This document shows positions 20,346-28,954 of a DNA stretch of 64,000 nucleotides, piece after piece. Below the pieces are notes generated by a model that had not been told where the DNA came from, did no database searches, and saw nothing but the letters and a program-made list of their open reading frames with translations. The position numbers and the translations under genes are program-made. The DNA lies in contig CANRGJ010000007.1 of assembly GCA_947630175.1 (NCBI GenBank), positions 90,090-154,089 on the forward strand, read 5' to 3'. Origin of the DNA: an uncultured Ruminiclostridium sp. Its GTDB lineage: Bacteria > Bacillota > Clostridia > Oscillospirales > Ruminococcaceae. Each line of letters begins with the position of its first letter. Position 1 is the stretch's first letter.

Positions 20346-20921
20346 TTGGAAAAATTTTGTACAGCTATAACAGAAATGCTAATAAAAAACAAAGTTGTAC
20401 CTGTTGAAAATTTCAAAATATATAAATATGGGTTTGAAGCATTTTTTTCAACTATAATTGGTGTTGTTCTGACTCTTATGATTGGAATCATATTTAATAA
20501 ATTGCTATGGACGGTATTTTTTTACTTGACTTTTTCCTCATTGAGAAGTCAGTGCGGCGGTTATCATGCTTCAACACTTATCAGATGTAAGATAACATTT
20601 GGCATTATTATTATTTCAAATATTCTACTAAGTGCATTAACACAAAATTTTAGTGTATTTTTCGCGTTTTTTTTGGAAGCTATAAGTTTAATTATTCTAA
20701 TTAAATATGCACCCTCAATGAGCCTTGATAAGGTTGCAGATATAGGTAACGTGAAAAAGCAAAAGATTATCAGTATTGTTGTATTTAGTTTTTGGACGGT
20801 TTTGAGTATCATATTGTACTTTATTGATTCTGAACTGTTCTGGGTTATCATTTGGTCAATATTTAGTGCTGTTACACTAATGTTGTATAATTGTATAAGG
20901 AGGAAAAAGCATGAAAGTTAA
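20346..20921 (+). CDS. agrB: AgrB-like cysteine protease/exporter of the quorum peptide
   Basis: 191 residues with several membrane segments. The signature SQCGGYHASTLIRC holds the catalytic histidine H74 and cysteine C81, in the spacing seen in staphylococcal AgrB. The enzyme removes the C-terminal tail of AgrD and forms the (thio)lactone ring at the membrane. The start is TTG 20346 with AAAGGTAG upstream; no ATG fits better. Its 3' end overlaps agrD by 11 bases, so the two are translated together. Confidence 0.92.
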   Translation: MEKFCTAITEMLIKNKVVPVENFKIYKYGFEAFFSTIIGVVLTLMIGIIFNKLLWTVFFYLTFSSLRSQCGGYHASTLIRCKITFGIIIISNILLSALTQNFSVFFAFFLEAISLIILIKYAPSMSLDKVADIGNVKKQKIISIVVFSFWTVLSIILYFIDSELFWVIIWSIFSAVTLMLYNCIRRKKHES

Positions 20922-21054
20922 AAAGGCATTTTTAAAGCTAATTTCATCCATTGGTCTGTACTCGGCAAAAAAAGCCTGCAACACAGTTACCTTGTTTGAT
21001 TGCTATCAGCCAAAGGAGCCGGAAGAGTTGAAGAAGCTGAAAAATAGGTCGTGA
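20911..21054 (+). CDS. agrD: AgrD-like cyclic autoinducer peptide precursor
   Basis: 47 residues, with AAGGAGG just upstream, overlapping agrB. It has an N-terminal amphipathic basic helix (KVKKAFLKLISSIGLYSAKK), a core with two cysteines (ACNTVTLFDCY) and a charged tail QPKEPEELKKLKNRS. The x-P-K-x-P-x-x-L-x-x-L tail is the typical recognition tail of clostridial AgrD proteins. Ring position is unclear: the cysteines are at residues 23 and 31, and the residue five before the YQPKEP tail, where many homologues have Cys, is Thr. Its product should signal through the kinase at 18022-19332. Confidence 0.88.
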   Translation: MKVKKAFLKLISSIGLYSAKKACNTVTLFDCYQPKEPEELKKLKNRS

Positions 21055-21132
21055 CACATGGTCTATGATACCTAGCCAATAAAACGTAGGGTAAAAATAT
21101 CGGTAATATAACAACTTTATGGAGGTAGCAAA

Positions 21133-21528
21133 ATGATAAAATTTGCAAGAAAGTTAACAGTGACAGCTATAGCATTAGCAACAACTATTTTTTTGGCGGT
21201 TATGGCATATGCAACTACAACGTATTTTACAGTCGGAGGAAAAATTGTAACTTGTACTTTAGATGTATCTTCCACAACTGCTGTTGGAATTACAGAAATT
21301 GCCGCTAGTGACAGCTTGATTTCAGTGTCGCTTTATGGTCAATATTATGCAAATGGCACAACAACAATTAAAAATGTAAGCAATGGCAACGGTGGTCCTT
21401 ACAGTATTATTACAACTTCTATATCTAATGGGAATCCTGTAAGTGGATATGGACAGTGGGTGTCAATTCGATCTGTTAATACAGCTTCTTATGATGGTTA
21501 CTCCGAAAGTAAGGAATGGTATTGGTAA
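21133..21528 (+). CDS. Small secreted protein of unknown function next to agrD
   Basis: 131 residues with a clear signal peptide: KFARK, a hydrophobic core to about residue 27, and cleavage likely after AYA. The mature ~104 residues are rich in T, S, G, N and Y, predicted beta, with one cysteine and an aromatic C-terminus (EWYW). It has GGAGG before its ATG and sits 78 bases after agrD, so it may be an agr output. Length and the aromatic tail vaguely recall lactococcin-972-like bacteriocins, but the match is too weak to assign; immunity genes were not recognised. Confidence 0.75.
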   Translation: MIKFARKLTVTAIALATTIFLAVMAYATTTYFTVGGKIVTCTLDVSSTTAVGITEIAASDSLISVSLYGQYYANGTTTIKNVSNGNGGPYSIITTSISNGNPVSGYGQWVSIRSVNTASYDGYSESKEWYW

Positions 21529-21552
21529 TAATTTTTGCGCTTGCATAGTGTG

Positions 21553-21592
21553 CAATCTCAAAGTGAAACATTGATGCTGAACTTTGAGATTG
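21553..21592 (+). terminator. Probable terminator after the secreted protein gene
   Basis: CAATCTCAAAGT (21553-21564) pairs perfectly with ACTTTGAGATTG (21581-21592) around a 16-base loop. It is followed by TCTTATCTTT, a weak T-rich tail, so termination may be partial. Confidence 0.6.
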
Positions 21593-21615
21593 TCTTATCT
21601 TTGAGATAGTCTTAT
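21582..21615. repeat. 17-bp tandem direct repeat before the lipoprotein gene
   Basis: CTTTGAGATTGTCTTAT (21582-21598) is followed directly by CTTTGAGATAGTCTTAT (21599-21615), 16 of 17 identical. The first copy overlaps the terminator stem; the second abuts the ribosome site of the next gene. It could be a replication-slippage duplication or an operator. Confidence 0.7.
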
Positions 21616-21631
21616 TTAGAGGAGATTTATT

Positions 21632-23221
21632 ATGAAAAAAGCGGCTGCTGTTTTTGGAGCTTTGCTTATCGTTTTATCATTATCGGCTTGTGAAACAGAA
21701 AATAAAAGCGGCTCCCCCTCTTTGCCGCAAGGCAGCGCTGATGAAAGCAAAACATCGACAGGTCCCGCTGATTTTACAGATGCATATGAAAACACATTCC
21801 CACAAATTGCAATAAACTTTCCAAGCTGTGAGGAAGTCCAATCCGAATACCCTGATAAAACCGTTATTGTATGGTTGATACAGGAAACAGGCTGGGATCG
21901 GAATTATCCTTTCCGCACAAGGGAAGTGAACGAATATCTTGATTTGCAGGGCTGTGATTTTGCAGTTTGCTTCAGACCTATCAGAGCCAATCAAAGTGAA
22001 GATCAAACGGACTTTTACACAGCGTATGCTGAGGAAATGGTGTCCGGCGGCGATCAGGTCGATATAATAAATACGTCGTTTACTTATCTTGAAGAAGGCA
22101 GCAATAACGCATATCATAAATTTGTGCAGCGTGGACTTTTTGAACCGTTGGATAAATATTTTGAATCGGAAAGCGGTCAGAGCTTATATGCTCTTATGCC
22201 TGAAAATCACTGGGAGGGCTTGCGGGTCAACGGGAAAATTTACGGTGTTGACGGCAGAATGACAACGATCAGTCAGGATTACGGTTATTATATCAATGCG
22301 GAGCTGGCGGAAAAATATGAATATGATACTTCTGCTGCAATAGAGGAACAGCTGGATATATTGAAGGAGATCAAGGAAAAGGAAGAAAACTGTGATGTAT
22401 TTGCGTTTGGCAGCAACAAGTTAGAAAGACCTACGCTTTATCTTACAGATAAAAAGGAAATAACATATGCGGTGTGCTGGAATTATGAAACACATTCTGC
22501 ACAGTGTGTTTTTGATGTCCCCGAAGTCATCGGCAGATTGCGGCTGTTTGATATGATGAAGAAAAACAGCTTACTTACCGACATAAATTTTTCACATGGC
22601 AATAATTTTTTTATTTTGCAAGGAAACAAGTCGGGAGGAAATACTCTTTATAATTCCTCAGACACTGTTGAGATCGAATATTTTGATAATACCGTAAAAG
22701 CTGTTCCTGTTTTTACCGCACCCGCTTCAATAGTAAACTGCAATATGGCGACAGGTATTTGCAGCTCCTCTGATAATAAGGACAAAGCATTTGAATTGCT
22801 TGCGCTGACCCAGACCGACCCTTATCTTAACAATTTATTGACCTACGGACTGGAAGGCACCGATTATAATGTTATCACAAACACAGCTGACACGGTTATA
22901 AATTCCATAAATCTTGACCGTTTCCCAAATTATATGATATGCTATTCAAATAATTTAACTGCTGCCATGCCGAATGAATACGTATCCATATACAAAAACG
23001 CCGTGGTACATGACGATTTGGATTTTACTTTTAACGGCGAAAGGCTCACGAAAGAAATACTTGATACATCGGCACTTATGACGGGCTTCAGCTTGCCTGC
23101 TGATGATAAAAGCCTTGATGACGCTTTAGCGGAGCTAAAAGACAGACTTGAAAATGCAGGTCTGCAAAAAATAATAGATGAATGCAACAGACAGTATGAG
23201 GAATGGAAAATTGAAAACTAA
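21632..23221 (+). CDS. Extracellular solute-binding lipoprotein (family 1 / LipO-like)
   Basis: 529 residues with a lipoprotein signal (MKKAAAVFGALLIVLSLSAC, lipobox LSAC). The body has the marks of large clostridial solute-binding proteins: YGYYINAELAEKYEYD in the middle, a hinge region with SSDNKDKAFELLAL, and YGLEGTDYNVI near the C-terminal third. Such proteins are anchored outside the membrane and feed sugars or peptides to ABC importers, yet no importer permease is adjacent. GAGGAG precedes the ATG. It overlaps the next lipoprotein gene, so the pair form one operon. Confidence 0.82.
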   Translation: MKKAAAVFGALLIVLSLSACETENKSGSPSLPQGSADESKTSTGPADFTDAYENTFPQIAINFPSCEEVQSEYPDKTVIVWLIQETGWDRNYPFRTREVNEYLDLQGCDFAVCFRPIRANQSEDQTDFYTAYAEEMVSGGDQVDIINTSFTYLEEGSNNAYHKFVQRGLFEPLDKYFESESGQSLYALMPENHWEGLRVNGKIYGVDGRMTTISQDYGYYINAELAEKYEYDTSAAIEEQLDILKEIKEKEENCDVFAFGSNKLERPTLYLTDKKEITYAVCWNYETHSAQCVFDVPEVIGRLRLFDMMKKNSLLTDINFSHGNNFFILQGNKSGGNTLYNSSDTVEIEYFDNTVKAVPVFTAPASIVNCNMATGICSSSDNKDKAFELLALTQTDPYLNNLLTYGLEGTDYNVITNTADTVINSINLDRFPNYMICYSNNLTAAMPNEYVSIYKNAVVHDDLDFTFNGERLTKEILDTSALMTGFSLPADDKSLDDALAELKDRLENAGLQKIIDECNRQYEEWKIEN

Positions 23222-24362
23222 GTTTTTTATAATGCTTTTGCTGCTCAGCGTGCTTGTCGGGTGCTCGGCGCCTGCATCTGCCTCAAAAGACAGAACAAGA
23301 ATGATCGACGGTTTTATGAATGTTACCGACGATGGACTGTTTTTTGCTGACGATCGCTCAAGGTTAAATTTCTTTGATTTTGAAACAATGCGATCATCAA
23401 TAATTTGTGCAAAACCAAATTGTACTCATACCGACCCTGAAAAATGCTCGTCCTTCGGAATGACAAATCACCCCATATTGTATAACAACAAGTTATATTT
23501 TTTTGACAACGAATTTTTAAGCTCGGAAAAGAACGGAAAACCTGTTTTTTACAACACAGCCGCTGTATATAAGTCCGATATTGACGGAACAAACAGAACT
23601 GCCGTATGTGTAATAGACGATCTGTACATAAATGCGGGTAACCGGCTGCTGCTTATGGGAGATATTGCGTATTTTCCAATGTCAAAAATCAGCTTTGACG
23701 AATACGGAAACTCAACAGGATATGAGGAGGGCTGGCTTTGCAGTTATGATCTTTCGGCAAATGAATTTAATAGGATAGAAAAAATATGTGAGGGTTATCA
23801 TACAGGCGTAACGATATATGGTTGTTGGAACGGCAAAATATATCTCAGCGCAGGATATTCGGACAAGAAGATCCCTTACCCGTTCGGTTCGGAAAATGAC
23901 AGTGAAGCTATGGCGCATTACTTTGAGCAGATCAACGAAGCTGTCAGCAAGGTCTTTACGGTATGGGACACAAAAGTCGGCGCAACGGTTGCCCCTGACT
24001 TGCCTGAACCTATGTATATGATAGAAGAAGGGTACTATATTTACGAAAAAGACGGCGGGACCGCTGTCGTACGGGAAAATGGCGAGGAAATATACCTGAA
24101 GGATTTTCCCCCGTCAGATGATATACGTATATTGAATGACATAATGTTTGATTGTACCGATAAGATATGCACAGAGCTTTCAGGAAGCGCTGAGATCAAG
24201 CATATAAACATTGAGAAAGGTCAGAATGTTATAGCATATCACAACGGCAGCTATATTTTAAGAAAATATATAATTGATCAAAAAGGCAGTTCTGATACGG
24301 TATCGGGATATGAATACACCAAAATGAAGCTTGATGAGCTGATTTCGCAGAATACGTCCTGA
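23211..24362 (+). CDS. Lipoprotein with repeat-propeller-like body
   Basis: 383 residues from TTG 23211, chosen because GAGGA lies about eight bases upstream and the product then starts with a clean lipoprotein signal (KTKFFIMLLLLSVLVGC). The body repeats short units such as GLFFADD, NKLYFF and GKIYLSAGY, as in DUF5050-type beta propellers, and carries a cysteine motif CAKPNCTHTDPEKC often seen in clostridial surface lipoproteins of ABC/lantibiotic-like clusters. It overlaps the preceding gene by 11 bases. The function is unknown; a surface sensor or accessory role is likely. Confidence 0.72.
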   Translation: MKTKFFIMLLLLSVLVGCSAPASASKDRTRMIDGFMNVTDDGLFFADDRSRLNFFDFETMRSSIICAKPNCTHTDPEKCSSFGMTNHPILYNNKLYFFDNEFLSSEKNGKPVFYNTAAVYKSDIDGTNRTAVCVIDDLYINAGNRLLLMGDIAYFPMSKISFDEYGNSTGYEEGWLCSYDLSANEFNRIEKICEGYHTGVTIYGCWNGKIYLSAGYSDKKIPYPFGSENDSEAMAHYFEQINEAVSKVFTVWDTKVGATVAPDLPEPMYMIEEGYYIYEKDGGTAVVRENGEEIYLKDFPPSDDIRILNDIMFDCTDKICTELSGSAEIKHINIEKGQNVIAYHNGSYILRKYIIDQKGSSDTVSGYEYTKMKLDELISQNTS

Positions 24363-25058
24363 TATTGCAATGAGGCGATAAATTAGTTTAATATAAGTGC
24401 TGTTTTTCTGCCAAAAAATTATAGTGATTAGCAAATGGGAATAATGCTTATGTATATTGTTTATTACGCATATCATGATAATTAAATATTATCTTATGAA
24501 TATTATTTTTACTAATGTAGAGTAGTATTTATCAATTTCATTAATGAATATTTTAATTTATTATAACTACCCTTGTTCCTTAGACTATGGGGTACATCGT
24601 ACGGTTTAGTGTCTGCCCGAAATATTCTGGAGAATACGGCTCTGTATATGGATTTAACAGTTATTTCAGTCGGTTGAACCCTGATTTTGGTATATTATGT
24701 TAAGTTGTTTGATTTATTAGTAATTTATAACCTCATTATTGCTTTATCCTCGTTGATTTTCCGGTGTTTTTCAATTTTTGGATTGAGTTTAAGTATAGAG
24801 TGGTAATTTAGATTGGTTTATTATAGCTTAATTTACTTCCAATTTTATAAAATGGTTTTACAGAGCGTTATGATATTTGGGAAAAACCAGTTAATCTGTA
24901 TGCCTTTATTTATAATATATATTGCAATAGCGCAATATGTGTCCGTAAAAAATGAACAATTTTCATTACTGCGTTTGTTATACTGTTTGTTTTTAATTCT
25001 TTTTTCAAGTAAAACTTGTATCTTAATGAAAGGACGATATAGTTTTTATCTATATCAT
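24363..25058. other. AT-rich gene-poor stretch at the left end of the island
   Basis: About 700 bases of very AT-rich DNA without a convincing gene. An open frame continues upstream of 25059 in phase with the kinase-like gene (from about 24813), but its translation is only hydrophobic low-complexity sequence with no ribosome site, so I leave it out. No att site, tRNA or insertion-sequence end was recognised. The shift in composition marks the boundary with the lipoprotein operon. Confidence 0.5.
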
Positions 25059-25715
25059 ATGGAAGTCGAAATGTTATCACAAAAAATACAAGCATTTATA
25101 AAAGAACGATTATATGTTGTTTCAGATGATTGTATCGAAGCCCATCTTTTGACAGAAGGACGTTCTGGAGCGAATGTGTACAGAACAAATGTGAAAAGTC
25201 GAAGAGAAAGATTAACTGGAAATTATATTGTTAAAATTTGTGATATTCCTGCAAAAGAAGAGGAAAAGGAAGCTTATAAAGCAGATGCATTACACAAGAG
25301 TGCGCCGGATTTTTCAAAACATCTTGTTAAGGTAGAAGCTGAAGCAGAAATTGATGGCAAGACCGTTATTATATATAATCAGGCAAATAACAGCGTCATG
25401 GATATGGTTGCCTTTTCGGAACTTAGTGGAGATATGCTTGCCAAATATGTGAAGCAGGTTTCTTTCGATATACTGTCTTTAATGAATAAGCACAGGAACG
25501 TAGAGAGAGCAGAAGGTGATTTCTTTCATTGCCTACTTGTCAAACAGTTGGGAAAATGCGGAAGATTTGAAAGCAGAATTAAAGACTTGCTTGAAAATCC
25601 GAAAGCAGAGAGTGTGGCTTTGAACGGAGAGGTTTTTCCCAATCCTTTGTGTTTTGTTAAAAATGCTGAAAAATTGAAGCAATGTTTATCTGGTCAGTTT
25701 TTTTCAAGGGAATAG
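25059..25715 (+). CDS. Kinase-like protein, N-terminal part (frame broken at a T7 run)
   Basis: Opens at ATG 25059 (25026 and 25071 are alternatives) and stops at TAG 25713-25715. The ~218 residues read as the N-lobe and middle of a kinase-like fold: a glycine-containing strand LTEGRSGANVYR, the nucleotide-lysine strand YIVKICD, and the hinge-like TVIIYNQANNS. The catalytic loop is missing here but appears immediately in the overlapping -1 frame (HGDMHGYN). The two pieces are therefore one gene interrupted at TTTTTTT (about 25698-25704). TCAD9- or APH-type kinase families are the nearest recollections; the call is by motif only. Confidence 0.65.
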   Translation: MEVEMLSQKIQAFIKERLYVVSDDCIEAHLLTEGRSGANVYRTNVKSRRERLTGNYIVKICDIPAKEEEKEAYKADALHKSAPDFSKHLVKVEAEAEIDGKTVIIYNQANNSVMDMVAFSELSGDMLAKYVKQVSFDILSLMNKHRNVERAEGDFFHCLLVKQLGKCGRFESRIKDLLENPKAESVALNGEVFPNPLCFVKNAEKLKQCLSGQFFSRE

Positions 25716-28700
25716 CACATGGCGATATGCATGGCTATAATCTGATCGCTTCAGCAGATACATATTCGCTGATTGATTATGATGACGTTCTGGAAGATGC
25801 TTATCTGTTTTATGACCAAGCTTATTTTGAGTTTAGTATTTTTTATGATAATTCAAAAGATAATGATTTGAAAAGATGGAAGGGTTTGTTGGACCGGTTG
25901 ATAAGTCCTTCTTTTTTGGAAGAGGCCAGGGTTTGTGAAAATTACAAAGAATATGTGGTAAGAAATGCTGTTTGCAGTGGTATTAAAAACTGGATGGAAA
26001 AAGAACAGCTTGAAAGGATGAAAGACAGTATTGAATTGCAGTTTATAATGGCAAGGATTGCCGCTGGCATTAATTTCTTTTGTAAGAAAAATTGCACAGA
26101 ACGTGGCAAGCAAATTAAAGTTTTGTTTTACATTGCATATTGCTGCAAACTGCTTGTGAATAAAACAGATTATAAATATGATGAAAACGATATAAGTAGT
26201 GTGCGTGTTTTGCCAGAATATACTGACACAGCGGAACTATGGGAAGACTTTGTGAAATTTACAAATTATGTACCGATCCTTATTACAGACGACCGGTATT
26301 CTGGTGAGGATTGTGTAAATCTGAAAAATTTATGCGCCATAAATTGGCAACTAGTTATAGACATCGGATTAGAGCAGAATAATTTTGAAATATGCAAATA
26401 TTTTTTGAAAAACTGTAAGACTCGGACTGTAAGACGTATTGATGTCACAACGGGCAAAAAGGCAGAAAGTTTTTTAAATACACTTAATATTCTCGCAATA
26501 AGAAAGAGTGTGAATAAAAGTTATAGAGGATTATGGCGAGACTATAAAGATGTAGTAATAGATGCTTTAAAAAAAGTGCTTTCTGAAAATCCGCGTGTTC
26601 CGCTTGTATTTATTTTTGATTGCAGTGTAGATTCGGCGGCATTCAAAGATCAATTGATAAACATGTTATGTGACTTAAAGTTGCCAGAGGCAACTAGGAT
26701 TGTGTCGTTGCGAACGTTATTTTCAAAAGATATGAAAGAAGAAATCCCGGAATTGGAGGATAATCATAAATGGCATTTTGTTGAACACGAAGATGTCAAC
26801 TTATTTCATGTGGGTTTGACATGCGAGGCATATTTAAGCCAACCTGACAATATGATAGAGCAGTGTTCTGCGAATTTGCCGTCGATAAACGGAATCTATA
26901 CATTTAGCGATAAAGATTTAAGTAGCTTTGAAACCTGTGTAGAACTAGTGTACTCTGGGTGTGAACGTAGATGGGAAAACAGGATAAATTGCAGCGGGTT
27001 GGATATGTCTGGAGGTGGAGACAGCCTTGGTGAAGCATTTTATAAAGGTAATGAGGCAACTTGGAGTGATATAGCAAATAAAAGAGACTTACCTTTGGTT
27101 AGTGACAAAAAATATTCAGAAATTTGCAATAAACTAAGCAAATTATTGAATGATACGTCTCCACGCGTAAAAACAACCGTTCTGCTCCATGGAGCAGGTT
27201 CTGGCGGAACAACATTTTCAAAACATATATTGTGGGAGTTTAAGGAGCAATTTCCATGCGTACGTTTAAAAAAATATTCATTGCAGACTGCTGAAATTTT
27301 GACAGAAATATATCGAAATACGGGAAAGTGCATACTTTTGTCAGTAGAATCGGGTTCTACCGTCATATCTGATGAGGAACTTAATAAATTGAAGAAAGCA
27401 GTTGACGCTGAAAATGGTAGAATGGTAGTGCTGTTGATTAAGCGTATAGGAAATAGTTCAGAAAAAACGGACGAAAAGCGTACTGCGTTAGTGACTTTAG
27501 GCGATACAATGCCAATAGAACCAATAGCAAAAAATTTTTTTTCCACTTTTTCTACTTTTGCAGCAAAAAAAGAAGATGGGCACAATCGGATACTGTTATT
27601 GAATAGAATTACCGGGGACAATAACTATAAAGAACATCGTTCTCCTTTTTTCTATGGATTTTATACCTTTCAGAAAGAATACCGATTGATCGATAGCCTG
27701 TCAAAAACGATTTCTGAATGCAGCCCAAATGAGCGAATCTTATTAAACAGTCTTTCACTGATTACTATTTTTTCTCAAAATATATGTGTAGCATTTTCTG
27801 AATTAAAGTCATTGTTGGATATTCCGAATGTTAGTGAGACAGAAAACATTTATGCATTGATGGAAAGTCTTTCGCCTGCAATATTTAAATTAATGACAAT
27901 ACGAGATGATAAAGGGCTAAGGTTGTGCCACAGGGTAATTGCGGAGAAAGTTATGCTTTTACTATATGCATCAGAAAATAAAAATTCAAAAATTGAGGAT
28001 GTGACTTTTAAATCTGCAAAAACATATATTGAAACGATGAGAGAACTGTATGACGACGATAGTGAATATGTAGATAATATTCTTAAAGAATTGATAATTG
28101 ACCGTGCTTATATTGATTCGGAAGAACGAAAAACCAAATTTTCCGTTTTAGTAGAAAGTATACCATTGTGGACAGATAAAAAAGCCCTCTTCGATTTGTT
28201 AATTGAAAAGTTTCCCAATAATCCACACTATTATAACCATTTGGCAAGATTGCTCGCAATTGGTGATAAAAAAGGTCAAAACAGAATTCTGCCACAATAT
28301 GAAAAAGCAGTCAAAACTGCAGAAAAAGCAATTCAGATGGCAATTGTTGGTAGAGAAACACATGAAACGACCCTTGGATGTATTTATGGTCAATGGATTA
28401 TTAATACTATTGACTCCGAAAAGGAAAATAAAAAATCTGGAAGATTGTATTCTAAATATCCTCAATTGATAGACGAAATCGGTGTGCGTTATTGCTTGGC
28501 AAAAGCTCAATTTGATAACGCGCGCAAAGACACAGATGTATATGATACTTTCAGCTTTTTTCCGCAAATTAACATGGAATGTGCAATAATAAGTCATCTG
28601 GCAGCTTTTGACACAAATCGCGAACTGTCACAGTTGATTAAGGATGAACCTGAATTTAGAGAATGGTATAATGACCACATTAGTGTTGCTACCGAATTGT

Positions 28701-28954
28701 ATATTCAAATGAGGGAACACTTGGGGGACGATGAACGACTGCTAAAGGAAGCAAGAAAGAAGTTAAGTGAAATTGCTCAAAGCAATGATGAAGTTGATAT
28801 GCTTTTTACCAAATTACTGAATTCTAATTCGCCTGCCGACATACGTTATCGGCGTTCATTGGCATATACTGTTTTCTCTCATAGCGGTTGCAATTGGGGA
28901 AATGTTGATGAACTGACAATACAGTTGATGGAACAGTGCTTCAAAAAAATGTAA
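25682..28954 (+). CDS. STAND-type P-loop NTPase with kinase catalytic loop, C-terminal part of the broken gene
   Basis: 1,090 residues from the internal ATG; real expression may need the upstream piece. Residues 13-20 are the Brenner-type catalytic loop HGDMHGYN and D32 in SLIDYDD the metal-binding aspartate, completing the kinase fold begun upstream. Residues ~190-470 are an alpha/beta region I do not recognise. Walker A is GAGSGGTTFSK at about 504-514, followed by the hydrophobic strand CILLSVES as Walker B. The C-terminal ~500 residues are helical and repeat-like. This order (effector-like N-terminus, P-loop switch, helical sensor) is that of STAND proteins in immunity and conflict systems; that role is inferred. 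The next gene is coupled by TAATG. Confidence 0.7.
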   Translation: MFIWSVFFKGIAHGDMHGYNLIASADTYSLIDYDDVLEDAYLFYDQAYFEFSIFYDNSKDNDLKRWKGLLDRLISPSFLEEARVCENYKEYVVRNAVCSGIKNWMEKEQLERMKDSIELQFIMARIAAGINFFCKKNCTERGKQIKVLFYIAYCCKLLVNKTDYKYDENDISSVRVLPEYTDTAELWEDFVKFTNYVPILITDDRYSGEDCVNLKNLCAINWQLVIDIGLEQNNFEICKYFLKNCKTRTVRRIDVTTGKKAESFLNTLNILAIRKSVNKSYRGLWRDYKDVVIDALKKVLSENPRVPLVFIFDCSVDSAAFKDQLINMLCDLKLPEATRIVSLRTLFSKDMKEEIPELEDNHKWHFVEHEDVNLFHVGLTCEAYLSQPDNMIEQCSANLPSINGIYTFSDKDLSSFETCVELVYSGCERRWENRINCSGLDMSGGGDSLGEAFYKGNEATWSDIANKRDLPLVSDKKYSEICNKLSKLLNDTSPRVKTTVLLHGAGSGGTTFSKHILWEFKEQFPCVRLKKYSLQTAEILTEIYRNTGKCILLSVESGSTVISDEELNKLKKAVDAENGRMVVLLIKRIGNSSEKTDEKRTALVTLGDTMPIEPIAKNFFSTFSTFAAKKEDGHNRILLLNRITGDNNYKEHRSPFFYGFYTFQKEYRLIDSLSKTISECSPNERILLNSLSLITIFSQNICVAFSELKSLLDIPNVSETENIYALMESLSPAIFKLMTIRDDKGLRLCHRVIAEKVMLLLYASENKNSKIEDVTFKSAKTYIETMRELYDDDSEYVDNILKELIIDRAYIDSEERKTKFSVLVESIPLWTDKKALFDLLIEKFPNNPHYYNHLARLLAIGDKKGQNRILPQYEKAVKTAEKAIQMAIVGRETHETTLGCIYGQWIINTIDSEKENKKSGRLYSKYPQLIDEIGVRYCLAKAQFDNARKDTDVYDTFSFFPQINMECAIISHLAAFDTNRELSQLIKDEPEFREWYNDHISVATELYIQMREHLGDDERLLKEARKKLSEIAQSNDEVDMLFTKLLNSNSPADIRYRRSLAYTVFSHSGCNWGNVDELTIQLMEQCFKKM

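Noticed and set aside
24813..25058. In-frame N-terminal extension of the kinase-like gene with apparent membrane helices
   Set aside because: No ribosome site, and the hydrophobic reading is what AT-rich DNA gives by chance; a start at 25026-25071 is more likely.
25698..25704. T7 run as a canonical programmed -1 slippery heptamer
   Set aside because: In the zero frame the run is preceded by G and followed by TCA, so a tandem slip would mispair; programmed shifting is only one possibility.
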